DNA of 64,000 nt from Microbacterium sp. LWH3-1.2. Lineage in GTDB: Bacteria; Actinomycetota; Actinomycetes; Actinomycetales; Microbacteriaceae. The notes under the pieces are model-generated. The model made no database searches. It was not told the DNA's origin and saw nothing but the letters and a program-made list of their open reading frames with translations. The translations under genes and the position numbers were made by a program. Positions 44,991 through 53,870 of this stretch are shown here, one piece after another. Location of the stretch: positions 2,418,001 through 2,482,000 of the forward strand of contig NZ_JBEGIK010000001.1 of NCBI RefSeq assembly GCF_040675855.1. The letters run 5' to 3'. Each line of letters begins with the position of its first letter. Positions within the stretch are counted from its first letter, which is position 1.

Positions 44991-45950
44991 TCAGCTGTGG
45001 GCGAGGTCCGCCCCGACAGGCGCCTTGAGGTTCATGACCACCGCGGTCATGGCGGCCACGAGGGCTACGGCGAGCACCATGTGGATGTTGACCAGCACGA
45101 TCGGAAGCCCTGTCCGCGCCTGCCACAGGCCGACGCCGATCTGCGCGACCTCGACGGCCAGGAGCAGCAGCGTCCACCGGCGGAGGCGCAGCGGCGGGGG
45201 AGTGCGCCACGAGCCCGCGACGAGCACGACGGTGAGGGCGAAGGTGAGGTAGCCCGGCCACGCGTGGATGTGCTGCATGAGCTCGGGGTCGAGCCCGTTG
45301 CGCGCCGCGCCCCCGTCGCCGGCGTGTGGTCCGGAGCCGGTCACGACGATGCCGACGACCACGGTGAGCAGCACGAAGGCGCTCGTGATGTGAGTCGCCA
45401 CGGCGTACCAGCGGGGCACCGCCAGAGCGCGCGGCCCGGGCACCGCGTACACCCGCACGACGAGCGCTGCCGCGAGCGCGACGAGCAGCACCGAGGCGAA
45501 GTAGTGGAGGCCCACGACGTAGGGATTGAGCCCGGTGAGCACCGTGATGCCGCCGATGACCGCCTGCAGCGGCACGTAGAGACCGATGAGGAGCGACAGC
45601 CAGAACAGGTCGCGACGCTCGCGGCGCATCCGCACCACGAAGAAGAACGTGATGATCGCGACGGCGACCAGCACGAACGTCAGGAGACGGTTGCCGAACT
45701 CGATGAACCCGTGCACGCCGGACACCTCGGGAACGGGTACGAAGGAGTCCTCGCTGCAGCGCGGCCATGTGTCGCAGCCGAGCCCCGAGCCGGTGAGGCG
45801 CACCAGCCCGCCGGTGCCGACGATGCCGATCTGCACGACCAGTGTCGCCCAGGCCGCGGCGATCACCCGGCGGTCCACCTTGTCGGGAAGCCAGCGCCAG
45901 AAACGCCGCCAGATTTCCGGTGCCATGGTGGTGGTCTGCTGCGCGGACAT
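44991..45950 (-). CDS. ctaA: Heme A synthase (COX15/CtaA family)
   Basis: CtaA oxidises heme O to heme A for cytochrome c oxidase. The 319-residue protein has eight transmembrane helices and His residues in the usual helix positions, for example EFGNRLLTFVLVA near 85-97, GLHYFASVLLVALA near 141-154 and HAWPGYLTF near 218. A Cys pair sits in the first extracytoplasmic loop (GLGCDTWPRCSEDS), typical of the actinobacterial and Bacillus type. I chose ATG 45950; GTG 46013 would add an unconserved tail. With ctaB it supplies heme A. Confidence 0.93.
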   Translation of the reverse strand: MSAQQTTTMAPEIWRRFWRWLPDKVDRRVIAAAWATLVVQIGIVGTGGLVRLTGSGLGCDTWPRCSEDSFVPVPEVSGVHGFIEFGNRLLTFVLVAVAIITFFFVVRMRRERRDLFWLSLLIGLYVPLQAVIGGITVLTGLNPYVVGLHYFASVLLVALAAALVVRVYAVPGPRALAVPRWYAVATHITSAFVLLTVVVGIVVTGSGPHAGDGGAARNGLDPELMQHIHAWPGYLTFALTVVLVAGSWRTPPPLRLRRWTLLLLAVEVAQIGVGLWQARTGLPIVLVNIHMVLAVALVAAMTAVVMNLKAPVGADLAHS

Positions 45951-46040
45951 GCTGATCGTCGCTTCCTGGGAGGTGCTCGGCGGCGCCGCACGCGGCTCGC
46001 GACGTGACGTCACGGCGCGGCCGGTAGGGGCCGGAGCCTG

Positions 46041-46046
46041 TAGAAT
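46041..46046 (+). promoter_or_regulatory. -10 TAGAAT of the suf operon
   Basis: It predicts a leader of about 170 bases before sufB with two small hairpins, GAGAGGG with CCCTCTC and CCGGT with ACCGG. No SufR gene is adjacent. An identical hexamer faces it on the other strand. Confidence 0.5.
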
Positions 46047-46093
46047 CGAGGGGTCGGACGCGCATGCGCTTCACAGCGCCGCGCACCACTGAC

Positions 46094-46099
46094 ATTCTA
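46094..46099 (-). promoter_or_regulatory. -10 TAGAAT of ctaA, facing the suf promoter
   Basis: Read on the minus strand, TAGAAT gives a leader of about 135 bases to the ctaA ATG. The two promoters overlap in a face-to-face arrangement for about 50 bases. Confidence 0.45.
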
Positions 46100-46220
46100 G
46101 GCGCGATGGTCGGCGCCGCTTGAGAGGGCCCGAGAAGCGGCATCCCTCTCCGGTATCTCCACCGGGGAGCACGGATGCCGGGACGGATGACACCGCCAGG
46201 ACCCGGAGGAGAACGAGACG

Positions 46221-47639
46221 ATGTCTGATGTGCTGATCGATCGCCCTGAGCTGGAAGGCCTGGGCGTCTACGAGTTCGGCTGGCACGACGCCGACGCCGC
46301 AGGAGCGAGCGCCAGGCGCGGCTTGAGCGACCTCGTGGTGCGCGACATCTCGGCCCTGAAAGCCGAGCCGGAGTGGATGCTCAAGACCCGTCTCAAGGGT
46401 CTGCAGCTCTTCGAGCGCAAGCCGATGCCGACGTGGGGCGCGGACCTCAGCGAGATCGACTTCGACAACATCAAGTACTTCGTGCGGTCGACGGAGAAGC
46501 AGGCCGGCTCCTGGGAGGAGCTGCCCGAAGACATCCGTAACACGTACGAGAAGCTCGGCATCCCCGAGGCGGAGCGCCAGCGCCTCGTCGCGGGCGTGGC
46601 CGCCCAGTACGAGTCCGAGGTCGTGTACCACCAGATCCGCGAGGACCTGGAGCAGCAGGGCGTCATCTTCATGGACACGGACACAGCCCTGCGCGAGCAC
46701 CCGGAGTTCTTCGAGGAGTACTTCGGCACCGTGATCCCCGCCGGTGACAACAAGTTCGCTGCGCTGAACACCGCCGTGTGGTCGGGTGGCTCGTTCGTCT
46801 ACGTGCCGCCGGGCGTGCACGTCGAGATCCCTCTGCAGGCGTACTTCCGCATCAACACCGAGAACATGGGCCAGTTCGAGCGGACGCTCATCATCGCCGA
46901 CGAGGGCTCGTACGTGCACTACATCGAAGGCTGCACCGCCCCGATCTACAAGAGCGACTCGCTGCACTCGGCCGTCGTCGAGATCATCGTGAAGAAGAAC
47001 GCCCGCGTGCGGTACACGACGATCCAGAACTGGTCGAACAACGTCTACAACCTCGTCACCAAGCGTGCCGTCGCGCACGAGGGCGCGACGATGGAGTGGA
47101 TCGACGGCAACATCGGCTCGAAGGTCACGATGAAGTACCCGTCGATCTTCCTGATGGGCGAGCACGCCAAGGGCGAGACCCTCTCGGTGGCCTTCGCCGG
47201 TCCCGGCCAGCACCAGGACGCCGGCGCGAAGATGATCCACATGGCGCCGTACACGCAGTCGTCGATCGTCTCGAAGTCGATCGCCCGCGGCGGCGGGCGC
47301 GCAGGCTACCGCGGCGAGGTCCGGGTCGACGCGAACGCGCACCACTCAGCCAACACCGTGCGCTGCGACGCGCTGCTGGTCGACACGATCTCGCGCTCCG
47401 ACACCTACCCCGCGATCGACATCCGCGTCGACGACGTGCAGCTCGGTCACGAGGCCACGGTCTCGAAGGTCAGCGAGGAGCAGCTCTTCTACCTGATGAG
47501 CCGCGGCATGCCCGAAGACGAGGCCATGGCCATGATCGTGCGCGGCTTCATCGAGCCGATCGCGCGCGAGCTGCCCATGGAGTACGCGCTCGAACTCAAC
47601 AAGCTCATCGAGATGGGCATGGAAGGATCCGTCGGCTAG
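46221..47639 (+). CDS. sufB: Fe-S cluster assembly protein SufB
   Basis: SufB is the scaffold subunit of the SufBC2D complex. The 472-residue protein ends in a beta-helix core with [13 protein letters not shown] near 232-244 and [15 protein letters not shown] near 352-366, and has conserved Cys, His and Glu residues of the family including [13 protein letters not shown] near 377. The ribosome-binding site GAGGAG is 9 bases upstream of the ATG. It is followed directly by sufD (TAGATG). The N-terminal region, with [18 protein letters not shown], is typical. Confidence 0.97.
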   Translation: MSDVLIDRPELEGLGVYEFGWHDADAAGASARRGLSDLVVRDISALKAEPEWMLKTRLKGLQLFERKPMPTWGADLSEIDFDNIKYFVRSTEKQAGSWEELPEDIRNTYEKLGIPEAERQRLVAGVAAQYESEVVYHQIREDLEQQGVIFMDTDTALREHPEFFEEYFGTVIPAGDNKFAALNTAVWSGGSFVYVPPGVHVEIPLQAYFRINTENMGQFERTLIIADEGSYVHYIEGCTAPIYKSDSLHSAVVEIIVKKNARVRYTTIQNWSNNVYNLVTKRAVAHEGATMEWIDGNIGSKVTMKYPSIFLMGEHAKGETLSVAFAGPGQHQDAGAKMIHMAPYTQSSIVSKSIARGGGRAGYRGEVRVDANAHHSANTVRCDALLVDTISRSDTYPAIDIRVDDVQLGHEATVSKVSEEQLFYLMSRGMPEDEAMAMIVRGFIEPIARELPMEYALELNKLIEMGMEGSVG

Positions 47640-48827
47640 ATGAGCCCCACCACCGAGGCCCCCACCGTTCCCGGCGCGAAGGGCCACACCGATGGCGCCG
47701 GTGCCTTCGTACCCGTGCAGACCCGCTCCGAGCGACCCTGGTCGTACGACCCGAGCGCCTTCGCGGCGCCGACGGGCCGCGAGGTCAACTGGAAGCACAC
47801 GCCGATCGCCCCGCTGCAGCCGCTGTTCACCGACGAGGCCGGACCCCACGGGGTCATCGAGGTCGACGTCGACGCCCCCGAGGGGCTCGTCCAGGAGCGC
47901 CTCGTCGTCGGCGCCGCGCCGCGCGGCGAGGTCTTCCGCCCCGAGGACCTGCCCAGCGCGATCGCGTGGAAGCAGGAGAGCGAGGCGCCTCTGCTGCGCA
48001 TCCCGGCAGGCGCCGAATACGCCGAACCGATCGTCGTCTCGCTGAAGGGCACCGGCGGTCGGGCCCACGCGCACGTCGTGATCGAGGCCCAGGCGAACTC
48101 GCACGCGACCGTCGTCTTCCACCACACCGGCACCGCGCACCATGCGCAGAACGTCGAGATCATCGTCCGCGACGGTGCGCACCTCGAACTCGTCACCGTG
48201 CAGCGGTGGGACGACGACGCCGTGCATGTGGCTTCCCACCAGGCGCGCGTCGAGCGCGACGCGACCCTCCGCCACGTCGTCGTCAGCTTCGGCGGCGGCA
48301 TCGTGCGCGTGAATCCGAGCATCGAGCTCGCGGGCACCGGATCGCGCGCCGAGCTCTACGGCCTCAGCTACTCCGATTCCGGGCAGCACCTCGAGAGCCA
48401 GGTCTACCTGCACCACAAGGGCGCGGAGACCTCGGGCGACGTGCTGTACAAGAGCGCCCTGCAAGGCGCCGCGGCGCGCACGGTCTGGATCGGCGACGTC
48501 CTCATCGGACCGGATGCCGTGGGCACCGACTCGTATGAGGCGAACCGCAACCTCGTCCTCACCGAGGGTGCCCGCGCCGAGTCGATCCCGAACCTCGAGA
48601 TCGAGACGGGCGACATCCGCGGTGCCGGCCACGCGAGCGCCACGGGGCGCTTCGACGATGAGCAGCTGTTCTACCTGCAGGCCCGCGGCATCACCGAGGA
48701 CGAGGCACGACGCCTGGTCGTGCTCGGCTTCCTCGCCGAGATCGTGCAGAAGATCGGTGTCGAAGATCTCGAGGCGGAGCTGTTCGCCGCGATCGAGGAA
48801 GAACTCGCCAAGGAGGCCGGTCTGTGA
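47640..48827 (+). CDS. sufD: Fe-S cluster assembly protein SufD
   Basis: SufD is the second scaffold-like subunit of the SufBC2D complex. The 395-residue protein repeats the SufB beta-helix pattern with VVIEAQANSHATVVFHHTGT near 142-161 and ATGRFDDEQLFYLQARGI near 337-354, the latter the shared SufB/SufD C-terminal motif. It begins with no gap after sufB. The next gene starts inside its stop (GTGA), so all are translated together. The first 40 residues are variable. Confidence 0.95.
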   Translation: MSPTTEAPTVPGAKGHTDGAGAFVPVQTRSERPWSYDPSAFAAPTGREVNWKHTPIAPLQPLFTDEAGPHGVIEVDVDAPEGLVQERLVVGAAPRGEVFRPEDLPSAIAWKQESEAPLLRIPAGAEYAEPIVVSLKGTGGRAHAHVVIEAQANSHATVVFHHTGTAHHAQNVEIIVRDGAHLELVTVQRWDDDAVHVASHQARVERDATLRHVVVSFGGGIVRVNPSIELAGTGSRAELYGLSYSDSGQHLESQVYLHHKGAETSGDVLYKSALQGAAARTVWIGDVLIGPDAVGTDSYEANRNLVLTEGARAESIPNLEIETGDIRGAGHASATGRFDDEQLFYLQARGITEDEARRLVVLGFLAEIVQKIGVEDLEAELFAAIEEELAKEAGL

Positions 48828-49153
48828 CCGCTCAGCGCGTGTGCGCCCTCAGCGACCTCGTCCAGGACGAGGCGACCCGTGTCGAGGTGGACGGCGTGGC
48901 CATCGCCGTCGTACTCGACTCCAACGGCGAAGTGCATGCGATCGGCGACGTCTGCACCCATGGCGACATCTCGTTGTCGGAGGGGTTCGTCGACGGCGAA
49001 TCGCTCGAATGCTGGGCCCACGGCTCGGCGTTCTCGCTGCGCACCGGCAAGCCCCTCAACCTCCCCGCGTATGAGCCGGTCCCGGTCTTCGCGGTCACCG
49101 TCGACGGCGATGACGTGCTCATCGACGCGACCGTCAAGCTCGAAGTGAACTGA
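48824..49153 (+). CDS. Rieske [2Fe-2S] ferredoxin-like protein of the suf operon
   Basis: The 109-residue protein has the two Rieske ligand pairs: CTHGD near 44-48 and CWAHG near 63-67, holding a [2Fe-2S] cluster by two Cys and two His. It resembles the small non-heme ferredoxins of aromatic dioxygenase systems, and such a gene is regularly placed between sufD and sufC in actinobacteria. It could supply electrons for cluster assembly, but this has not been shown to my knowledge. It begins in the sufD stop codon. Confidence 0.92.
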   Translation: MTAQRVCALSDLVQDEATRVEVDGVAIAVVLDSNGEVHAIGDVCTHGDISLSEGFVDGESLECWAHGSAFSLRTGKPLNLPAYEPVPVFAVTVDGDDVLIDATVKLEVN

Positions 49154-49168
49154 AGAAGGTACTGAAGA

Positions 49169-49963
49169 ATGTCTGTTCTCGAGATCCGCGACCTCCACGT
49201 GACGGTCGAGACGGATGCCGGCACCACGCCGATCCTCAACGGCGTGACGCTTACGATCCGCACGGGTGAGACCCACGCGATCATGGGCCCCAACGGCTCC
49301 GGCAAGTCGACGCTCGCGTACACGATCGCCGGACACCCCAAGTACAACGTCACGAGCGGCTCGATCTCGCTCGACGGCGAGGACGTCCTCGCGATGTCGG
49401 TCGACGAGCGTGCCCGCGCCGGCCTGTTCCTCGCGATGCAGTACCCCGTGGAGATCCCCGGTGTCACGGTGACGAACTTCCTGCGCACCGCGAAGACCGC
49501 GATCGACGGCGAGGCGCCCTCGATCCGCACGTGGACCAAGGACGTCAAGGCGTCGATGAAGAACCTCCGCATGGACCCGAAGTTCGCGTCGCGCAACGTC
49601 AACGAGGGCTTCTCGGGCGGCGAGAAGAAGCGTCACGAGATCCTCCAGCTCGAGCTGCTCAAGCCGCAGATCGCCGTACTCGACGAGACCGATTCCGGCC
49701 TCGACGTCGACGCGCTGAAGATCGTGTCGGAGGGCGTCAACCGCGCGAAGGCGGAGACGGACCTCGGCGTGCTGCTCATCACGCACTACACTCGCATCCT
49801 GCGCTACATCGCTCCCGATTTCGTGCACGTGATGGTCAACGGACGCATCGTCGAGGAAGGCGGCCCGGAGCTCGCCGACCGCCTCGAGAACGAGGGCTAC
49901 GACCGCTTCCTGCCTGCGGGCGAAGTGGAGCCGGCCGAGGCCCCCGTCGGCAGCGAAGCGTAG
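49169..49963 (+). CDS. sufC: Fe-S cluster assembly ATPase SufC
   Basis: SufC is the ABC-type ATPase of the SufBC2D complex. The 264-residue protein has Walker A GPNGSGKSTLAYTI near 37-50, the signature GFSGGEKKRHEILQ near 150-163, Walker B IAVLDETDSGLD near 169-180 and the H-loop ITHYTRIL near 204. A short spacer with AAGAATG-like sequence precedes the ATG. Its TAG stop is also the start of a -10 hexamer for the DUF59 gene that follows. Confidence 0.97.
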   Translation: MSVLEIRDLHVTVETDAGTTPILNGVTLTIRTGETHAIMGPNGSGKSTLAYTIAGHPKYNVTSGSISLDGEDVLAMSVDERARAGLFLAMQYPVEIPGVTVTNFLRTAKTAIDGEAPSIRTWTKDVKASMKNLRMDPKFASRNVNEGFSGGEKKRHEILQLELLKPQIAVLDETDSGLDVDALKIVSEGVNRAKAETDLGVLLITHYTRILRYIAPDFVHVMVNGRIVEEGGPELADRLENEGYDRFLPAGEVEPAEAPVGSEA

Positions 49964-49966
49964 GAT
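49961..49966 (+). promoter_or_regulatory. -10 hexamer TAGGAT overlapping the sufC stop
   Basis: The stop codon TAG is its first half. Six bases later is the ATG at 49973, so a leaderless mRNA of the next gene is likely. Confidence 0.5.
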
Positions 49967-49972
49967 CGAGCT

Positions 49973-50302
49973 ATGACGGCGACGCTCACCCCCGAGAAGT
50001 ACGACGAGGTGACCGAGGCTCTCAAGGACGTCATGGACCCCGAACTGGGGATCAATGTCGTCGACCTCGGCCTCATCTACGATCTCGCGTGGGACGACGA
50101 GAACGACGCGCTGGTGATCCACATGACCCTCACGTCCGCCGGGTGCCCGCTCACCGACGTACTCGAGGAGCAGACGGCTCAGGCGCTCGATGACATCGTC
50201 GAGCGGTTCCGCATCAATTGGGTGTGGATGCCGCCGTGGGGCCCGGAGCGCATCACGGACGACGGGCGCGACATGATGCGAGCACTCGGCTTCGCGATCT
50301 GA
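49973..50302 (+). CDS. DUF59/MIP18-family iron-sulfur assembly factor (SufT-like)
   Basis: This 109-residue protein has the DUF59 motifs KDVMDPELGINVVDLGLIYD near 18-37 and the conserved Cys in TLTSAGCPLTD near 60, where a metal or Fe-S cluster may bind. Members are called SufT and help load iron-sulfur clusters onto targets. In other actinobacteria it closes the operon after sufS and sufU; those two genes are missing here and it follows sufC by nine bases. It also has its own likely promoter. Confidence 0.92.
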   Translation: MTATLTPEKYDEVTEALKDVMDPELGINVVDLGLIYDLAWDDENDALVIHMTLTSAGCPLTDVLEEQTAQALDDIVERFRINWVWMPPWGPERITDDGRDMMRALGFAI

Positions 50303-50348
50303 CGCTTCATACGAGGACGCACAACGGCGGCCGCCCGGCCGCGCTCGT

Positions 50349-50354
50349 TAGGCT
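50349..50354 (+). promoter_or_regulatory. -10 hexamer TAGGCT, leaderless spacing
   Basis: Six bases before the GTG at 50361. Confidence 0.55.
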
Positions 50355-50360
50355 TTCCGG

Positions 50361-51527
50361 GTGAGCGTCACCGTCACCCCGCTGCAGGCCCTGCCCATCG
50401 ACGAGCTGCGTCAGCGTACGAGCACGAAGTGGCGGAAGTACGGCGAGGACGTACTCCCGTTCTTCGTCGCCGAGACGGACTACGCCCTTGCGCCGGCGAT
50501 CACCGAGGTGCTGACGCGCGCGGTGCAGCTCGGTGACACCGGCTACACCCCGCCGGAGCCTGGTGTGCGGGAAGCCTTCGTGGGCTTCGCCGAGCGGCGC
50601 TGGGGCTGGGATGTGGACCCGTCGCACGTGTTCTGGACCGGCGACGTGATGATGGGCGTCGTCGAGATCCTGCGCCGTGTGATCGAGCCCGGCGATCGTG
50701 TCGTGGTCATGCCGCCGGTGTACCCGCCGTTCTACGACACCGTCGAGGAGGCCGGCGGCGTCGTCGAGCGGGTGCCCCTCGTCGGGAGCGACGCCGGGTG
50801 GGAGATCGACCTCCTCGGCATCGAGGCGGCTCTCGCGGGCGGCGCGCGCGCTGTACTCCTGTGCAACCCGCACAACCCCACCGGCACGGTGCACGCGCCC
50901 GAGACGCTTTCGGCACTCGCCGACATCGCGGAGGGCTTCGGCGCGACCGTGATCAGCGATGAGATCCACGGTCCACTGACCTACGCGCAGAAGCCGTTCA
51001 CGCCCTTCCTCGCCGCGTCCGGCTCCGCTCGGCGGGTCGGCTACGCCGTGACCAGCGCGAGCAAGACGTTCAACCTGGCCGGTCTCAAGTGCGCCGTCAT
51101 GGTCGGCGGCGGCGACGCCCAGGCCCGGCAGCTGCGCGCCCTGCCCTGGGAGGTCGAGTGGCGCACGGGGCTGTTCGGCGCATTGTCGAATGTCGCCGCG
51201 TACTCGCCCGAGAGCGACGAGTGGCTCGAGAGCCTGCTGGCCGCCCTCGACGCCAACCGCCTCCTCCTGGCCGAACTACTCGCAGCGCACATGCCGCAGG
51301 CGCGGTACCTGCCACCCGATGCCGGCTTCCTCGCGTGGGTCGACCTCTCGGCGTACGGCTGGGGTGAGAATCCAGCCGTGAAGGTGCTCCGTGAGGCGAA
51401 GGTCGCCCTGCACCACGGGCCGCTCTTCGGTAGCGAGGGCAAAGGGCACGTGCGCATCAACTTCGGCTGCGATCCCGAGTTGCTCCGCGAGGCGGTGCAG
51501 CGGATCGGCGCACTTGCCCGCAGCTGA
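50361..51527 (+). CDS. PLP-dependent aminotransferase, MalY/PatB (cystathionine beta-lyase) type
   Basis: This 388-residue fold-type I enzyme has an N-terminal ALPIDELRQRTSTKWRKYG followed by VLPFFVAETDYA, the MalY/PatB pattern, GYTPPEPGVREA, NPHNPTG near 172 and the PLP Lys in TSASKTFNLAGLK near 235. Such enzymes release ammonia, pyruvate and homocysteine or sulfide from cystathionine or cysteine. Standing next to suf genes that lack sufS, it could touch sulfur metabolism, but that is speculation. It is probably transcribed alone from a leaderless promoter. Confidence 0.88.
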   Translation: MSVTVTPLQALPIDELRQRTSTKWRKYGEDVLPFFVAETDYALAPAITEVLTRAVQLGDTGYTPPEPGVREAFVGFAERRWGWDVDPSHVFWTGDVMMGVVEILRRVIEPGDRVVVMPPVYPPFYDTVEEAGGVVERVPLVGSDAGWEIDLLGIEAALAGGARAVLLCNPHNPTGTVHAPETLSALADIAEGFGATVISDEIHGPLTYAQKPFTPFLAASGSARRVGYAVTSASKTFNLAGLKCAVMVGGGDAQARQLRALPWEVEWRTGLFGALSNVAAYSPESDEWLESLLAALDANRLLLAELLAAHMPQARYLPPDAGFLAWVDLSAYGWGENPAVKVLREAKVALHHGPLFGSEGKGHVRINFGCDPELLREAVQRIGALARS

Positions 51528-51569
51528 CGCGGGGGCATCCGTTCGCCCCTGACCGTCTGCGGGAGGGGT

Positions 51570-51575
51570 TAGCCT
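51570..51575 (+). promoter_or_regulatory. -10 hexamer TAGCCT, leaderless spacing
   Basis: Six bases before the ATG at 51582. Confidence 0.55.
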
Positions 51576-51581
51576 GGCCGG

Positions 51582-52958
51582 ATGACCTCCCCGGCCGCCG
51601 TCGATGAGGAAGCCCCCGGTATCTGGGGCGCGCGCTTCCTCTGGGTGACGGTCGGCGCCGTCTCGCTCATCTTCCTGGCGGCGATCCAATCGCTCGCCGT
51701 GACGACCGTCATGCCGGTCGTGAGCGCCGACCTCGACGGTGAGCGTCTCTACGCCGTGGCGTTCGCCGGAACTCTCGCGACGAGTGTCATCGGCATGGTG
51801 GGCGTCGGCGCCTGGTGCGACCGCGGCGGTGTGCTCGCCCCGCTCAGCTCCGCGGTCGCGCTCTTCGTCGTCGGCCTCCTCATCGCCGGCCTCGCCCTCA
51901 CGATGCCGGTGCTCGTCGCCGGCCGCCTGGTGCAAGGGCTCGGCACCGGTGGGCAGACCGTGGCGCTCTACGTCGTGGTCGCGCGGGTGTACCCCGGCGC
52001 GATGCACGGACGCGTCTTCGCCGCGTTCTCGGCCGCGTGGGTCGTGCCGTCGCTCCTCGGGCCCTTCCTCGCCGGTGCGGTGGCCGAGTTCCTGCACTGG
52101 CGCTGGGTGTTCCTCGGCGTCGCGGCGCTCACCGTCGTCGCCTTCCTCCTGGTCGTGGCACGACTGCACGGGCTCGCGCTGCACACCGACGAACCCTCCA
52201 CGGCTCGCGTCGGGCCACGTCTGGCGTGCGCGGTCGCGGTGGCCGTCGGCGCTCTCGGGCTCAGCATCGCTGGCGAGCTCGGGGCGTGGGCGTGGGCGGC
52301 GGTGGCGGCATCCGTGCTCCTCATCGGGCTGGCGTCACGGCCCCTGCTCCCGCGCGGAACCCTTCTGGCAGCGAGGGGCCTGCCGAGCGTCGTCCTGATG
52401 CGCGGGCTCATCGCCGGGGCGCTCTTCGGTGCGGAGATCTACGTGCCGTACCTGCTGATCGACGGCTACGGCTTCTCGCCGACGTGGGCGGGGCTGGGGC
52501 TCACCGCCGCCGCGATGGCGTGGGCGATCGCCGCCGACGTGCAGGGACGCTTCGGGGACCGCATGGGGAACACCCGCATCACGCTCGTCGGAACGGCGCT
52601 GCTCGTCGCCGCGCTGCTGATCGCTGCCGCGACGGCGCTCCTCGGACTGCCTGCCCCGGTGCTCATCGCCGGATGGAGTCTCGCCGGAGGCGGAATGGGC
52701 CTGATGTACCCGCGGCTGACCGTGCTCACCCTGGCGTACTCGACGCCGCAGAATCAGGGGTTCAACTCGTCGGCTCTGTCGATCTCCGACGCCGTCGGCT
52801 CGGCGTCCTCGATCGCGGTGATGGGCCTCGTCTTCACCGCCTTGGTGGGGACGGATGCCGGCTTCCCTGCGGTCTTCGCGATCGCCGTGGTGCTCGCGCT
52901 CGGCGCGCTCTTGCCGGGCCTCAGGCTCGGCCACGCGCACGAGGCCCCGCGGGCCTGA
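51582..52958 (+). CDS. MFS transporter
   Basis: A 458-residue integral membrane protein with about 12 to 14 hydrophobic helices. The first loop motif appears as GVGAWCDRGGVLAPL near 67-81 and the sequence RLVQGLGTGGQTVALYVVV near 114-132 is the antiporter-type helix 5 motif, so it is probably a drug or metabolite exporter driven by protons. A central loop near 200-215 separates the halves. The convergent siderophore operon ends one base after its stop. It could export the siderophore, but nothing in the sequence shows this. Confidence 0.85.
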   Translation: MTSPAAVDEEAPGIWGARFLWVTVGAVSLIFLAAIQSLAVTTVMPVVSADLDGERLYAVAFAGTLATSVIGMVGVGAWCDRGGVLAPLSSAVALFVVGLLIAGLALTMPVLVAGRLVQGLGTGGQTVALYVVVARVYPGAMHGRVFAAFSAAWVVPSLLGPFLAGAVAEFLHWRWVFLGVAALTVVAFLLVVARLHGLALHTDEPSTARVGPRLACAVAVAVGALGLSIAGELGAWAWAAVAASVLLIGLASRPLLPRGTLLAARGLPSVVLMRGLIAGALFGAEIYVPYLLIDGYGFSPTWAGLGLTAAAMAWAIAADVQGRFGDRMGNTRITLVGTALLVAALLIAAATALLGLPAPVLIAGWSLAGGGMGLMYPRLTVLTLAYSTPQNQGFNSSALSISDAVGSASSIAVMGLVFTALVGTDAGFPAVFAIAVVLALGALLPGLRLGHAHEAPRA

Positions 52959-52959
52959 G

Positions 52960-53868
52960 TCAGTTCTCCGCGCGGCCGAGGCGCCAGTAGCCCATGAACG
53001 CGACCGCGCGGCGGTCGACGCCGCGTTCGGCGACGAGGTGGCGGCGCAGGGACTTGATCGCGCCGGCTTCCCCCGCCAGCCACGCGTACAGGCGTGCGCT
53101 CTTCAGCGCCGCCCCGCCCTTCGCCGTCCGCGGCACCTCCCACAGGATGTCGGTGTCGATATCGATCTCCTCGACGTCCGCGCCGGCGCCGGCAGGCACC
53201 AGGCGGGCCGCGGCATCCGTCACCGACTCCACCAGGTGCGCGTGACGCTCCCGGTCGCCCCGGGCTCCGAGGCGGTACTCGAACCCGGGATGCCGCGGGA
53301 AGTAGGCGGCGTCGTCGGCGTGCGGCAGTTCGACCGCGACCACTCCGGTGGCATCTCGGGGAAGCTGCTCGAGGATCGCGGCGATCGCGGGCGCGGCCGT
53401 CTCATCGCCGGCGAGCAGGATCGAGTCGACGCGCGCGGGGGGCACGAAGTCGATGCCGAAGCTCACGCCGCTGTGCGCGGCGGTCGGCGCGAAGATGAGC
53501 ACCTCGTCGCCGACCTGGGCTCGGTCGATCCACTCCGACGCGGGGCCGATGACGTCGTGCGAGACCATGTCGACATCGACTTCGCTGAGGTGGTTGCGCA
53601 CGTAGCGCGTGGTATACGTCCGGAACGGCAGGCGCTGCTCCTCGGGAAGTTCGCGCCACCGGGTGTACCAGTCGTCACCGGTCGGCATCGCGTCGAGCCC
53701 CAGAGCGCGCGTGGGGAACACGATCTTGATGCGCTGGTCGAGACCCGGATCGCCGTAGTCGCCGAGGTCGTCGCCGCCGAACGTGAAGCGGCGGAAGCTC
53801 GGCGTCACATCGGCGATGGCGGTCACCCGCGCACGGAAGAAGCGGTAGGGCACGTCGGTGTCGGTCAT
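52960..53868 (-). CDS. Siderophore-interacting protein (FAD-binding ferric reductase)
   Basis: The 302-residue protein belongs to the SIP family, which uses NAD(P)H and FAD to reduce siderophore-bound iron in the cytosol. Motifs present are RRFTFGGDDLGDY near 25-37, the FAD motif FRTYTTRY near 82-89, LLAGDETAAPAIAAIL near 150-165 and the C-terminal MGYWRLGR typical of the family. AGGAG precedes the ATG. It is the last gene of the iron operon, two bases after the ATPase gene. Confidence 0.93.
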   Translation of the reverse strand: MTDTDVPYRFFRARVTAIADVTPSFRRFTFGGDDLGDYGDPGLDQRIKIVFPTRALGLDAMPTGDDWYTRWRELPEEQRLPFRTYTTRYVRNHLSEVDVDMVSHDVIGPASEWIDRAQVGDEVLIFAPTAAHSGVSFGIDFVPPARVDSILLAGDETAAPAIAAILEQLPRDATGVVAVELPHADDAAYFPRHPGFEYRLGARGDRERHAHLVESVTDAAARLVPAGAGADVEEIDIDTDILWEVPRTAKGGAALKSARLYAWLAGEAGAIKSLRRHLVAERGVDRRAVAFMGYWRLGRAEN

Positions 53869-53870
53869 CT

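Noticed and set aside
50361-51527. Cysteine desulfurase serving as the missing SufS
   Set aside because: The protein has MalY/PatB signatures and not the SufS active-site Cys segment. A sulfur role is possible but not shown.
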